Shown: one piece after another, positions 1 through 13,818 of the stretch | How the letters are laid out: each line of letters starts with the position of its first letter | Position numbering within the stretch: position 1 is the first letter of the stretch | Assembly (NCBI RefSeq): GCF_000003605.2 | Contig: NW_003156735.1 | Span: 631,517 to 695,516 of the forward strand | Length of the DNA: 64,000 bases | Source: Saccoglossus kowalevskii | Lineage: Eukaryota; Hemichordata; Enteropneusta; Harrimaniidae | Reading direction: 5' to 3' | Notes under the pieces: generated by a model | What the model was told of the DNA's origin: nothing | The model's database searches: none | Seen by the model: only the letters and a program-made list of their open reading frames with translations | Program-made: the position numbers and the translations under genes

Positions 1-3000
1 AATCAGTCACTGTCAAATTCAATGTATTTTACTAAGACGATGGCACGATATGTTTTACCGTCTGATATTATAACCTTTACAAAACACGTACCATCGCTCA
101 GAGTTTAATCCATGGCAACCGAATCAACGAGGAACACCACTGACTTGTCAGTCCTGCTCTGTATTTGATAATCAATAAAAACGACTTGACCTGCAAGTCT
201 GTAAAATGAGAACATTTCTGATTGAGATCGTATTCCTTTCGATGACGATTTTGTCATTTTCATTTATTATGTTTTGCCTTTCATGTCAATTTTCTGATGA
301 GCTTCTTCCCGAATCGCCTGGACTTACCTAATCATTTGCGTTTACTGATCGTGTACTTGTTACTCTAAAATTTGTTGGGCGAAATATAACTACCATTATT
401 TTGAGAGACAGAGCTAACCTTGCGAAACGCATTATGTAGTGTAAGAAGACTTAAAACTTAAACATAATCGATAGAGGACTCCCGGCCTTCGACTATATTA
501 AAGGACTCTCAATGTAAACATACAAATGCATAACAAATGTTGTTCATGTGCGGGTGTATCCGCTCTTAGAATTTCCACGCCACGATAGTTAAAACTCATG
601 ATAGTAATAACACTTAAGATTAACAGGATTTAAATTTACGATTTTTAGTTCTGTCTCGTTTTTACACTCAGAAGCGAGTTAATGATATCATATTTAATGG
701 AACGACGTTTGAATCACGTACATGTGTTTACCATGCTGTATGGCGTATTCAATCCACGTCTGCCAAATAAAAAGTTTGATCATATCAGCATCATAATCAA
801 TTGCGTATGTTTGCATTTAACTGACGTCATCTATCAATCACATTGTCCGCAGGTTGATAAACGCAATGACGTAGAATACCTATCGAAATCGTCTGTGTGA
901 TCGTGGCCTTTCTTGTAAATTGCCTTGAGGTTATTATTGGTTACGTAATAAATACATACAATGGCGTAACGTATTACTGGTGGACAATAGATGGTTAAAC
1001 ATTCAACTAGTTGTTTTATTTTCAATTTCATGCATGCGACAGTATGTTATATAAACGGACGGTGTTTATCAGTTGCTGTACTCTGTAAACCAACCCATTA
1101 TTTCAGATCCGAGTAGTAATCCTAATCGGCAGAGAATAACGGTTAAAAAATTCAAGCCTAGTGATGGTTGCTGGGCAACGTTTATGAAAATCTATGTCGT
1201 TTTCATTATGATGTTGATTGCAGGAAATTACAGACCTGTTGGTTATACAAATTTAGCATGGACATAATGACATTTCCGTGTAGTTTCTGGGGTTACGTTT
1301 GAGTGTATTAATTTTGCTTTTGGATGAATATGCGAATAGACTTACGAGCGTATCGCAAATTACGCCTATGAGCATTAAAATCAACCAACATATTTGCATT
1401 AAATATAGTTTCATCAGCGATGTGTTAAGGTTCTACTGTTAGAATCTATAACGAAAACACATTTGGAGTTCCCATTCGAGACAGACCGACGTGTAAACAA
1501 ACCGTCAATTTCATTTACAAGAAAACAGAGTAATTGCTGCCGCTTTCTCGGAGCATAATATCATTATTTGTACACACACTTGTATAGTGCGAGTGATTTG
1601 TTGACTACGAAAAGACATTAGAAGAGTCCCTAAGTATCAATATTCCGAATAATAATACACTGATTTCCAATTTGGCGGAAGAGCTCAAATGTTCATAACT
1701 TCAGAAGGTATAGTAGGCACAAAATAATGTTAACAGAATGATTAATTTGGTTATCATGGTAATTGTTAAACCTGTACTCATGGAGTTCATATCATACTGG
1801 GCAATTCTTGTAAAAATGTTAATCGTGAAAAAAACACATCCACGATTTATCGCAATTTGGGGCCTGCATGATTTCCCTTAACACTCTGGCACGATCAATC
1901 ATTTCATTGGCAACCAAGTAGATTAACCACACAAGTATAATGTTTGCTTTGTCAGTTGGTTGTATACGACACATTTATGGTACTAGGAGCTGAATCAGTT
2001 AAAGAAATGAAGATGAAACTAGTAAATTCTCTTCGCATTTATATGACTTGTTGAATTTGTTGTCTAATATATTTTTGGGGAATTTTGTCAATAATTGCAT
2101 TTATATATGACAGGAAGCTTTGCATAGCGAGTCATTCTATACCATGATGAATGTGTTGTTAACGGTCAATAAATAATGATTCGTCGAAATGGTCAATAAT
2201 TCACAAAATGGATGTGAACAAATGAGAAAATAATTACTAATTTTTATCAATCAAAATGGGAATAGGCAAAGACTTTTCCAAACCTGCATCGCAAGATTAT
2301 TCATAAGTAATCAGAATTATCAACTATTTGTTTGAAACATCGCTGTAAACGCGGTCTGCTGATTGATTAACATATTCTATCTATCATTGTTGAGATAAAT
2401 AATTACATGATTTTTTTTCGTTTACTAGTTTTGTGCCGCGGATATTTAATGCATAACCCAAAAGACAATTTGGAATACGGCCACCATTGGCGCCATAAGT
2501 GAGTTTAATCATTTGTGTCTAGTATCATGAAGAGTTGTTTCACAAAATAATCGTCGAATCACGCTTATAACGGAGACTCTTGCGCTTAATTGAAAGTGGA
2601 GTAATTGAACGTGCACCGTGTTGAACATACAGCTTCCTAATTGCGTTCTTCCCGCTAGGTTAATTAATTACATAAGGGTCACGAATGACCTTGATGACTC
2701 ATCAATATAATTACATTATATCACATGTCGTGTCTGCGCAATCGTAGTCTGTTTTCACTGCCGACGCCGTGTCATAACTGTAAGCAGGTTTTTGGTTAAT
2801 TAATTTAACAATAGAACGTAGAGATGACGTAGAGATGAAGTGCTTTAGTGAATGAGCGCTCAAGATTTAGGAATAACGCCGACAAATATTTATCGTAATT
2901 TGTTGACACTTAAATAGTTATAATAATATATAAAAATATAAATGCATGATTGAAATGGTTCTAACGAACTTCGTAAAAGTTTAGGTTGTCGAAGCGTAAC

Positions 3001-4320
3001 AGACTTTAATAAATGATTTTTTCAATTTAGAGTAAAATACATTGGGTATTTATCACGGAAGTCACATGAACGCAGCATCACGGCTAATAGATTGCGATCA
3101 GGGAGATGTGTGTCATCCGGAAACGGTTCCTAGGGAAACAAGCATGAAAAAGTACTTTCCGCTGCCGGGTCTGGAAGAATATGTGTAGTAAGGTATTTTA
3201 ATATTGGGCGTATAACGTATGGAAATGAAGCGGCTACTGTACATGCAAATAAACGAAACGCTTAGCTTAGCTTGCAAAATGAGAGATTTCATTTTTAATG
3301 ATCATGAACATAATTTACACACGCCGAAAAAATGCCGACGATTATTTCCGTGTGTATAATGGCAGATACACGTTCATGACCCATCTACTGACATTTAAAA
3401 ATAGTCAACAATGATATTTCTTTGCCAATTCTTTTTTTTAATCACAAAACAATCCGGTAAGAATATTTTAACATATTATACATTTACGTTTGGTACATTA
3501 GCACGCACTTCATAATCGGTATCGGAACTTGAAGAGATGAAAACTCTCATAAGACGTTATATCGCTCGTAAAATTACAGGCTGGTGGACATTTGTCTGAT
3601 CCATGCATAGTGTGCCATTATCACGATTGTTGAATTTAGGCAAGTCTCAAAGTAGCCAGAAAAAAAAGCATCAATGAATACCATTGCTTTGGGGAAAATG
3701 TCGGACAATTTAATATGTCGCATTCGCAGGTTCAAATAAACGTATGATAAGGTTTAATAAAGCAACATCTCCAGAGATCGCAATATAAGCTTCGATGTTA
3801 AGTTTGATTGAAGAATGTGATCAGCACACAGCAAACGGGAAAATAATTGAATAATTAAAACTACTAAAATACTTCCGAGGTTGAATTCGTCATCTCAAAA
3901 CGTATTAAAGTAAACGTATTAAAAGTATTAAAGTAGATAATATATTCGATAATTTATGTGGCGCTTAAGGGGTATTTATGTTTTTTGCTAGAATCGGAAT
4001 GAGGTTGACATTGAACGAGCAATTTGAAAAATATATGACCCAAAAAATCGATCAACTGAATAGATAATTAGAGCAGAAACATGACATCTACATTAATACT
4101 GTACATTGTTCAATACTAAACTTGTTCTTATGTTCTATTATGTGTGCATTAACGGAATGTCAATATAGGGTCATATAGGGTACGATACTTAGAGTCCGAA
4201 TGTATAATATTCCACTGAGAAGAACGTGGGACTTAATCTGGGTAAAGTCATTCAAGGATACTAAAATATTGGGTTGTTACATATTGGTTTTTTGTTCTTA
4301 TAAAATAAATTCTCACTCAC
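1..4320. other. No supported gene; non-coding or intronic DNA
   Basis: AT-rich sequence with no recognisable domain or repeat family. If the exon at 4321-4450 belongs to a gene, this is the side where its later exons (transmembrane segment and tail) should lie. I looked for a minus-strand hydrophobic exon entering in phase 2 and did not find a convincing one. Two small items are noted separately: a 42-codon plus-strand ORF at 207-335 that begins like a signal peptide, and a possible 70-base plus-strand exon at 2429-2498. Confidence 0.5.
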
Positions 4321-4450
4321 GGTAGTGTGTCTGCACAACAATGATAACCTTCTTCCGGCGAGTAACAGCAATACTGGTCAACTTCACGATCGCCTTCGGC
4401 TGGACAGGACTCAATTGGATACTCAAGAGGACACGTATTCGCCAAGGTGT
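4321..4450 (-). CDS. Internal exon, six-cysteine extracellular segment, Shisa-like (STMC6) pattern
   Basis: A 130-base minus-strand exon with good splice signals at both ends. The acceptor follows a T-rich tract and ends CCTAG at 4451-4455. The donor is GTGAGTGAG, read from 4320 downwards. The frame entering in phase 1 gives 42 codons and leaves in phase 2. It has six cysteines spaced C-x8-C-x11-CC-x8-CC, with the core YCCYSPEEGYHCC. Paired YCC and CC motifs after a CP are what is known of the Shisa/WBP1/VOPP1/CYYR1/DUF2650 proteins: single-pass membrane adaptors with six conserved extracellular cysteines. Those have a signal peptide before this region and a transmembrane helix after it. A signal-peptide exon of matching phase lies at 25573-25630. 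One other minus frame and one plus frame are also open here; the cysteine pattern decides the choice. Family assignment is an inference. Confidence 0.55.
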
Positions 4451-7309
4451 CTAGGATAAAACAAAACACCGTAATAATTAGCCAGCAAGTAGTTTCGTGT
4501 ATACCACAAAGTCAGACAACGCTTTTGCACTATTACGAATTCGCGTATATAGTGCTGAACTATCTGCGATTTCAGTCTAACCGCTTATTTCAATTCTATA
4601 TTTTGAATTTATTTGTTGGTATTTGGTATGATTGTCAGCGATCTGCCTAAAGTCCTTGAGAGTATGGATTAATTTTGACGAGTGATGTATTTTATCCAGC
4701 AGTATGTTGTTTACGGGCGTAGAGAGTCAAATTAACTTTTATAATCCCCAAACGTCAGGTCGAGTTTATGGCGTTATGTTAATATGACATATGCCCAAGC
4801 CCGTTTCAATCTAAAACAATATATCAGTTTTTGCAGTAATTTTCTGTAACACGCGGCAAATCTAATCAACATCATTTATTTATTTGGCATGGAAATATTG
4901 GATTAGCAAACACGTGTCGTTAGCTTTCCGCCAAGATATTCGCCTCAAGAAATATAAAAATATATATTCCATATAGATATAAAGAAAAATGATCATGTCG
5001 CACTTAGCATGCATTAGGATTAAAAACATGTTCAAAACATTTTACAGAACGACGATGCAACTAGCCGCCTCCACGTCGAACACGTGCCGATTACTGCTTG
5101 ACGCCGGGGTACCACTTCATGGAAGGTGTTCGACATTACTGGGATAAAGTGGGTTATCTGAAAATGCCCATGTAATCGTCCGAGGTGTAATTTGTGTCTT
5201 TTTGTTGGCGATGATAAGCGTATTTGTGATGTGGTGATGTGACGGCCAGTAATATATTCAGCAAATATGGGGTTCCACATTGTAACAAATACAAAACAGC
5301 GTTATCAGGCGGTTTCACTAAATTTTAACTATAGAGAACATCAGGTTATGAATATGTTCTAAAATAGCATTTGTGTCACATGCAACTAAAATCGATCCAG
5401 CAGTGTTGGGGAGAAGACCATAAGCGAATTAACCATAATTTCAACTCATTTATATGCGTGTCGATTATTACATGTTCTATTTGAAGGTTGTTCTGTTCTT
5501 TCGATCACTATCATCTTGCTAGCTTTTCATATGTAACTGATATCGCTGAACACTTTAGAGCTATTTTGAATAGTCACTCCGGTCAACAATCACCATGTAA
5601 CTTTGGTGGCTAAATAACATTGTTAATCAGGTTCGAAAATATAGCAATTTCCCTACACTAGACGGTATTGCAAGTTTGATAAAAACATGATACATACTGA
5701 GAAATATATATTTTAATGATTTATCGCTACTGACATCGCTGCTGCTGATCTTAATAATACATAGTGTCTAGCATTAGATAAATCGCTTCGCTTGGGGATG
5801 CAACGTCAAATACCGTGGAAACGGCATTATTACATTGGCAATTATCGTTATTCATTGTACAATTGGACCGCATTTAAAAAGGTTTGACAGTCGATCGACT
5901 GATGGATGAATAAACATTTTAGCATAAAATCAATGCTACGGTGTGCGTCAGCATTACATACATAGCACGTTGAATGCGTTATTACATTACTAAATGCGTA
6001 AACTAAATGCGTTTCAGGAAGAATAATAAGTCTGTTGAATTGCGTGATAAATCAATGCACATTTCATCCTTGTTCGTGGCTACATTCAATGTGAATGGAA
6101 AATACGTACTTTAGCACGGAGTTTCAATAATAAAAGTCCGGCGATTATTCCCAACGCCCTAGTATGTAACACAATCGAGTATATATATTTGTTTTTCATT
6201 CGTTTCAGATTTTGATTTAAGGAATGCGATATCAATATTCCTTCTTGACAATTCTAAGCGGCATATCACAGAGTGAAAAAATCTCATCCTTTTTTAGAAG
6301 ATTAAATGGAAACGGTAATTTATAGCAGAATGCATCCAAGCCCACTCGTTGCGGCGATAAATGTTTTAGTTCACCGATATATCAGGAACGGTATGTCGAT
6401 ATCTATCCCCGCTGTGCTAAATAGCTAGCTCAGACTAAATTAGTAACGCCCAGGGCAATTGGCTTTAGCTCGTTGATGAACAGTGACTTCCGAAGTCAAA
6501 TTACGGTCACATGATGCGTTTACAGGAATTGTATATAGAAGTTCATTTAAAAAGTGGGGGAAAAAAAGACATTATTGTTGAATTTCAAGGACACGATTCA
6601 TTTGAATTCACATTAGAGGCAACTCATAGTAATTTTTCAGAATCAAGGTAGAATTATTAATTCATTTTCAGTTTGTTTTTTTGTTTTTTTTTAACAAGGA
6701 TATTCATTCCTCTGACGTGTACGATTGATACATCTAACGGTTCACATTATGATTTGCTGTGTTCCACGTCTGATCAGCACTACGCCAAATGACAACACAG
6801 TCAGGAAGACAAGTTTAAATATTCAATATGGCGCAATGCACGAAACAGGGCGAAAACGTTTGTATTGGAGACACTAAGAATGAAGCCTTCTTGGAACCTG
6901 TTCACTGTTCATTGATCTGTCTTTCATATTCAAGGAAGTGTGTTCGACACTGACAGCAATGCATTCTCGTGAAATATAGCCTAATGAAAAATCCAAAAGG
7001 TTGGGTAATTCAATCCAGTTATGGAGAGGATCTGATTACATTGAACCTATTCCTTGTAACTGTCCTGGTTATTGCTTTTGTATCATTACCGCCATGTCAG
7101 AGCGTATACCATGTCAGAGAGTATTGCACGTAGACAGTATAGTGTTTACGGTAGACAATCGCATATTGAGCAATCAATATTCTTATACGGTGTTGATTAT
7201 CCTCGTTCTAACAACCAGTAACAATGCACATGTGCGTGTGAAACAGCCTCTCGAAATGCTGACACATCTCCTGTCTAGACCGGGTCCAAATTAATGTCAA
7301 ATTGGATGC
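4451..7309. other. No supported gene
   Basis: Featureless AT-rich DNA, read here as possible intron. Between 5029 and 5150 a short plus-strand frame contains LAASTSNTCRLLLDAG, which resembles part of an ankyrin repeat but is two residues short in the loop. It is not called as a gene. Confidence 0.5.
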
Positions 7310-7558
7310 AATTATCCAATTGTGAATGAAAGAATACAAATACACATACGTACTAGTTGAATTACATTTCCTTTAAAATCAAATATACCATGAACTTTGT
7401 AAATCAGCATAAAGTGCACAGCATAGTGCATTGGTGTAATTATCCAATTGTGAATGAAAGAATACAAAGACGCATACGTACTAGTTGAATTACATTTCCT
7501 TTAAAATCAAATATACCATGAACTTTGTAAATCAGCATAAAGTACACAGCATAGTGCA
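7310..7558. repeat. Tandem duplication, two copies, 128-bp unit
   Basis: Bases 7310-7430 recur at 7438-7558 with an offset of 128 bp. I see three differences over 121 bp. Both copies start AATTATCCAATTGTGAATGA and end GCATAGTGCA. The near identity points to a recent event. The flanks share ATTGG and TGNA just before each copy, so slippage or unequal exchange at short homology is plausible. No coding function is evident. Confidence 0.95.
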
Positions 7559-9718
7559 TAGCGCAAAGTGAATAGTACCTGCCATTATTAGGCATGTCAT
7601 TGCATTCGAGTGTTCGGGCTATTGATTTAGAGACAAGCAAGCGAGAGATTACATGACATTATGACTAGACGACATCACGAGTGAAAATAACTTTCGTACA
7701 CCACGAACGTTAGGATGAAGTAATTGCGTTCTGTTATTATTACATTTGTTCCGAGAATTTGCGAAAATCGCCAGGAAAATAGTATCCACTTCATTAGAGA
7801 CAGGGACGGGGCAGTGGCCTTTTTTTAAAAACTCGGTTCAGGGATTGGTTTATTCGGCATTCAACTCTTTGTATATGCAAATATTACCAGATTCGCTTTT
7901 TTGCCCTGCTTGCCATGAGTTAGCAACAAAGACGCTGACCGACAAATGCAGTAAATGGAGCCAATTTTTTTCTCAAAATAAAGCGATACAATACATTTCT
8001 TGATTATTTCTTTTAGAAAAAAGCATTACGCACCGGAACCCATTTACGTCATAATATAAAAATAACATGGCAGTCAAGTATAAATGTCACCACGGTATCT
8101 CGAGTGACTGAATCAGTGTTAATATGGATATGTGCGTAAACCAACATTTTGGGCCTACCACTCACACGTGTAAATGGAAGTTTATATGTTTTCGTAAGAA
8201 GTTAAAGATTTTTCCGAAGAGAACTATTGACCCAGTTGTTGATTTCATGCACTTGATTCACGTGTCGACAACATAGTTTGTGCAGCGTGTATTACGAGAT
8301 TTGCATTTGAGTAAAAATGTTAAACTGGACGATCAGTTGTTAAGGAATCTCGAACGGACCAGTGAGGGGACTTAATTCGAATTCCTCTCAAAACGTGTAT
8401 TTGTATTTCATTAGTGTTTCTCGTCATTTATGTTATTTTATATTATACGCCACCAGGATCTTGTAAATTTTATAAGGCATGACATCGACATCCCACATAA
8501 TGTATGACAACCAGTAAATTTATAACACTGGAGGGTGAAGGGGATTTAAGAATGTCAGAGGTCGTTACTAAAATTATTCCTACGGAGTATGTGTAAAGTC
8601 GGGAGGGTTTTATGGTGGCTAAGCAATTGCAACGGTTTGAATTATAGCACCCGTGAGTCATACGTGCGTCGTGGTCGTTTTTTTTTTGTGTCGCTCTGCA
8701 ATGAACCTAATCAAGTGCAACGGAAATCCACGTCGTCAGCATCAATAAATTGTATCTGAGAGGAAACCTGATTGAATGCAGCTGAAATAATAAAGAAGAT
8801 AACTGCCTCCATATATTGGATGGATACAAGTTGCCAATTCACCAAAGATAGTGGTTAACTATCCAAATAAAAATTTTGTGTGATGCACTTGTAAAATCAC
8901 AAAGTAGTACTTAATACAAATTCCATCCAAGAGAATTAAACTTGACAAACAACAAAATGAGTGGAATGTTTCAAATGAAGTACAACGAAATCTGATAAAA
9001 CTGTGTTATCTTTGATGCTAGGCTAGAAATTACGCAGTATGAATAAGTTAATGATCATTATACTCGATAGCAGTTGCAAGGACGTAAAGATTACGCATAC
9101 AATTGCATTGATGTTCTATGCCATGCACTCAATCACACACATAACTCCGTCTATCAGCTACCAAACACATACATTAGTACACATACACTCAAATCACATT
9201 GCTTTCTAAGCAATCGGTTGAAACTCAGCTGTTCTTCTAACACGTATAAGTGTACTTCCCATTCAAGCTTAATTTCTCTGGTAATACTCAAGAATTGACC
9301 ATTTCAAGTAATGAGCGGCGAACAACATCAACAACCCGCATGAAATATGACAAGTCACCAGATCTAATATATCTAATCTATTGTTCCAAATACTAATTTT
9401 GTGAACGAGTTCAGACTAGTAAAAACAAAACAAGATATGCAAGGAATTATTTGAGTGGTATTTCTAGTTCACTGCTGACATAATCGTGTTTCCATTGTTC
9501 CCAAGTAATTAAAATTGCAATTCAATTGGTTGGAATAAAACTCCTCAAAGAAGATTTAGCTTGCAGAGAAATGATCTTTAACTTACGTCTGGTTTCTAAA
9601 TAATACTTTATTGATATCTGTGGCACCAGCGTGTGAGTGGTTTCTTCGCGCTTACTGCGATACAGTAGAGTTCAAAACGATTGAAGGGCCTAGATATATT
9701 CTTCTAATATGTAAAGAC

Positions 9719-9755
<37 letters not shown>

Positions 9756-12700
9756 ATTATATGCAGAAACTGTTTCATATACGTTAATACAGATTGTTTT
9801 TATCATTACATGGTTTGAAAACGCACCTGCCGCACCTTGGCTCGCGGAAATGAGAGTGAATATGTACTCTTGAACTTGGGCACAATGTTTGCTTACTACA
9901 CTAAGACTACTTGTTAAAAACCAAGTAAAGTACCTAGAAGGCACATGGTCAATAGCACTATGCACGATGTCACCATGACAGTTTTGTACAAATGTTAACA
10001 ATTGTTACCAATCAACTATGAATTTTGCCAAACACACGAACCCTATTCTGGGCAAGTGTTCCACAGATTCAACAGGTATATACATGCAATCGCTTACTCA
10101 TTTTGTTAGAGTCATCTGTCAAGATATTCAAACAATCGCTATGTTAATCACATATAATAACATTCTTTTAATGAAATGACTACCTGAGCTGATGCATATT
10201 AGCTTTAGATTATTATTACTTACTACCAATACAAAATGTATGGTTATTTCCAAGTACCATTATTTCATCAAAATGATTCCATTGAAAGTGTAAATTCCTT
10301 TTTTCACTCAAACACGTCGGATCGCTGATTCACTCGCATCCACGTCAATGCAGTGGATAGAGTAAGTTGTTTGCACAGGTTCTTAGATTTTGTACAAGAT
10401 TGTACATGGCAACGCAGTAGAATGAATATGTAACTTAAAATAGCAATTTCACCAAATTGATTCATTGATGTGATGCACTTAGATCAAAGAAGTTGAGTGG
10501 CAAGAATTGACTTTTAAATGTAATGTTACTGTTCAATTAGTATGATCATACACACTTAGTTATGCGTGTATTGTTCACAATAACTGTCCAGCTCTTGCAT
10601 TTAGTTTGACAGGGATAGTCCATGAAAGCTTTTTATCTTCTTTAAAACTAGGATCAGCCATTTATTCATCATTGTATTTACACAGTTCACAGTGCTCGAT
10701 ATTACACAGTGGTATTATGATTGGATCAGGCAACCTATTTTAAACCATACCTGCAATACGTATACCTACAAGCATAGTACACATCCTGTAGCTTATATAC
10801 ATCACAATGTGTTTCCTCGCCTAATACATTGTTAATACCTTTGTGTTATTACTTGTATGTTAGCTTAAAACATCTCAGTGTTTTATTCTTGTATTACAAG
10901 TTGATAATGGGTCTTTCTGTTCTTCTGTAATGAAAATGGATGTTTTGTAAGCTATCAAGTATTTCCATAACTACACAACCAGTCGTAGATTAGGCTTTCC
11001 ATACATAGTCATCTCGGGCATAAAATATGCACGCAGATGCGTTTGTTAAATCATGCAAATATATGCTCCATAACATCGTGTTATTACGAGACGTAGCAAT
11101 GTATATGGAAGCGCTGAAAGAATCCACGATGAATTAATCAAATTGATGGTAATAGATTATCGAATAAACAATATTCAGACAATTTAAAATAAATCAAGGC
11201 ATTATCTCGGAGTACTTCTGGTGTGCGTGTCGGAGTCGGAATGAAATATTTATTTATTATGAGAATATTATGTTTAGTTTTCAAAGCAAGTATAAAATAT
11301 CAAGCGACCGAGCGCCTCATGCAGCGTATGATCCCCATTATGAGCAAATAAACAGAATGATATGAACTTATGTTTTAAGGCTGATTGTTATTTTATTCAT
11401 TAAAATATAAATCAAAAAATAACTTTGATTAAATAGTGCCGTTTACTTTCATACTCATAAATATTTATTAAAACAATTTGCATGTGATGAATATTAAATA
11501 AAATAATTCATGCCCTTATATTGTGATAGATGATGTTTGGTATCACTTCTTTTCACTATAAGGAATCGATTGCATCGCTTTCGTGAAAGTGCCAATATAA
11601 ACATAATACCACCATGGGATTTTTTTTCACTTAAATATATGGAAATATATTTGTTTTGTTTACCATGCTTGACGTCTTTCCACAATGAAAAATAATTCTT
11701 CATCAAATGAAATATGGATTTCCAATCCAATCAACGACGGAAATTTATGCGAACGCGAAGCGAACTAATTGTCAATTAGGATCAATTTCACACTTGAGGA
11801 TAAAGCACAAAATACTGTAATCTGACTGTGTAAATCTTAATTTATCATATTGAATAGCGCAATAATAATTTACGGATCATATTAAAAGCAAGCGTATTTC
11901 ATTACTTGTTCTCACCGTGAATCGTGGAAGCAGCTTTTAAAAGTAATTCGATTTTTTTCACGCATATGTTAACAATATTGATGTGTGAAGCCCATTTAGA
12001 AAATGACATGGAGCGCATTACCGGGAGATTTCTATTATTGCGGTCAAATTATGGCTTGTTCTAATAAAGAGTATGCCACGTTCCAATACCTTATTGAGTA
12101 TAACATACCTCATGCGGTTTTCTCAAAATTCGCTTCATTTTGTCTACATTTTTACACTGCACAATTAATGATAAAGTGGTCAATAACTCTACAGTGGGAA
12201 ACACTCTTTTTGCAGGCGAGCAGGTTCCCATATTAAATGCCATATGGCTAAACAATAATTTAACTCGATATAATTAGCATGATCGTTGAACATATTAGTA
12301 CAAAGTGATTCTCTCAACAACAAAAGTATAATGCAGTTTGGGAAGGAAAATTGACGTAATAAACCGGAACAAAACGCAAATGCAATTACTGTCCTGAGGA
12401 GTTTCAATGTTATATATGGCTTCCTATATTCAAACGATTCGATGTTTAAAGTGCCAATTATTTTAAAAGAACCTTCATCCCATTAGTGCTAAGTAGGCAT
12501 TCTGCTGTGCCATTTATGAATTATGGTTCTCAATAGTAAACATAGACGAATATGCGCGACAAAATCAGTAGTTAGCTGGAGCGCTGGGCAACAAACGATA
12601 TATATATATATTCACCATTGTAGAACTCGCCAATATGACGACAACTTAGTTTTCTTGTCGCAGCTGTGTAACTTAATCTAAATCTTTGCGCACGCCGGAC

Positions 12701-13762
12701 GTTATGGTATCACATGATCGTGCTCATTCTAGCCGAACCAACGTTGTTAACACTCGAAACCTAACCCAATAACCATACTTATTTTGTAGTTACGTTTTTA
12801 CATAGTATTTCTAAACCGTGGGGTAATTCAAAAAAACTTACATAATCGTGAAAACTACCGAATATTAATATTCCGCAGCGAATTGTAGAAGCTTTTGTTG
12901 AAAGGGCATATGCAAACACTTCATTAACAATAATGTCACTTAGTTTTCAATATGTTATTCGATATTTCCAAATTGTTATTCGCTACAGTCACTCGTAGAA
13001 GTACGTAAATATGATTAATGAATGTTGTCATACGTGTGCACTAGCCTCGTAATTCAAATCAAACAACCCCATCACCTAATACACACAAATATATTACTTC
13101 TACATAGTTACAACCCAAGTGCCTGGATTGTGGACTTCATACAAATTCAAGCCTGAAAAGGATAATTCTGTTTAGAAGAAAATGTCTTCGACTGTGCTAG
13201 TTGCAGCATATGCGCGAGATACAATGATTTCCGTTTCCCTGTTAGTTAAATTTTTATGCATCTTGTTATACATTACCATGGAAACAAACTAAGTTTTACG
13301 ATATCCATTAATCGACATTATTCAATGTGTTTTGCTACAATTATATACGATATTTCGCAAATGCTGCAGGGGTTTCCATGGTTTTCGGCTCAACGCTGGC
13401 ATGAATTCCTAACAAGAAGTAAGCTTTTAAGCGGATTAAATTGTTGTTTCTGATTCCTAGAAAATGCGTGGGCGGACCCAACATATTTTGCTGATGGACT
13501 TACAATAATGGGGTAATTGTATTAAACAAGTATGTACACAGCTACGGTAGACCAATATTACTGCAACACGGCAAGTGATTTAGTTGATATTGCCCGGGTA
13601 CTGGGAGTTATCTACTTATTGCCCGCGCACAGCAATCTACTTGTCACGCGTGGATTTATCAAGTTTAGAAACCCATTGCAGTCGTTACGGTAGTACGCCA
13701 TATTGTGGTCAAGGTTTTAGTTCCATCTTCAAGTATTATCAATACCCACAGTATCCATATGG
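7559..13762. other. No supported gene
   Basis: AT-rich DNA with only short chance ORFs. It contains one dinucleotide repeat (9721-9752). A plus-strand frame at 13584-13763 of about 60 codons runs directly into a GTAAGT at 13764, but a tRNA-like SINE starts at the same place, so the donor may be accidental. Confidence 0.5.
9721..9752. repeat. (AT)16 microsatellite
   Basis: Uninterrupted alternating AT for 32 bases. No associated gene. Confidence 0.98.
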
Positions 13763-13818
13763 GTAAGTGTGGCGTAGAAGTTTTTGCGTCTACCGTGGCC
13801 GTGAGTTCAAATCCCGTC
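13763..13818 (+). mobile_element. tRNA-derived SINE head or tRNA pseudogene
   Basis: TGGCGTAG fits an eroded pol III A box and GAGTTCAAATCCC fits the B box (GWTCRANNC). Spacing is tRNA-like, with GCGTCTACCGTGGCCGTG between them. The T stem has one mismatch, and the D-arm region is replaced by a T run. It is therefore not a functional tRNA. A SINE is more likely than an isolated pseudogene, but no second copy of the tail was identified in this window. Confidence 0.5.

Noticed and set aside
2429-2498. Plus-strand 70-base exon between a T-rich acceptor and GTGAGT
   Set aside because: Both splice words are good, but in AT-rich DNA of this length such pairs are expected by chance, and the 22-residue product has no recognisable feature.
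3036-3189. Protein-like plus frame ending FPLPGLEEYV
   Set aside because: About 50 codons after a good acceptor-like tract (TTTTTTCAATTTAG), but the acceptor is followed by an in-frame TAA for this frame, and another frame is also open.
5029-5150. Ankyrin-repeat-like fragment (LAASTSNTCRLLLDAG)
   Set aside because: The loop is two residues shorter than the 33-residue consensus, there is no second repeat, and the frame stops soon after. It could be a relic but is not supported.
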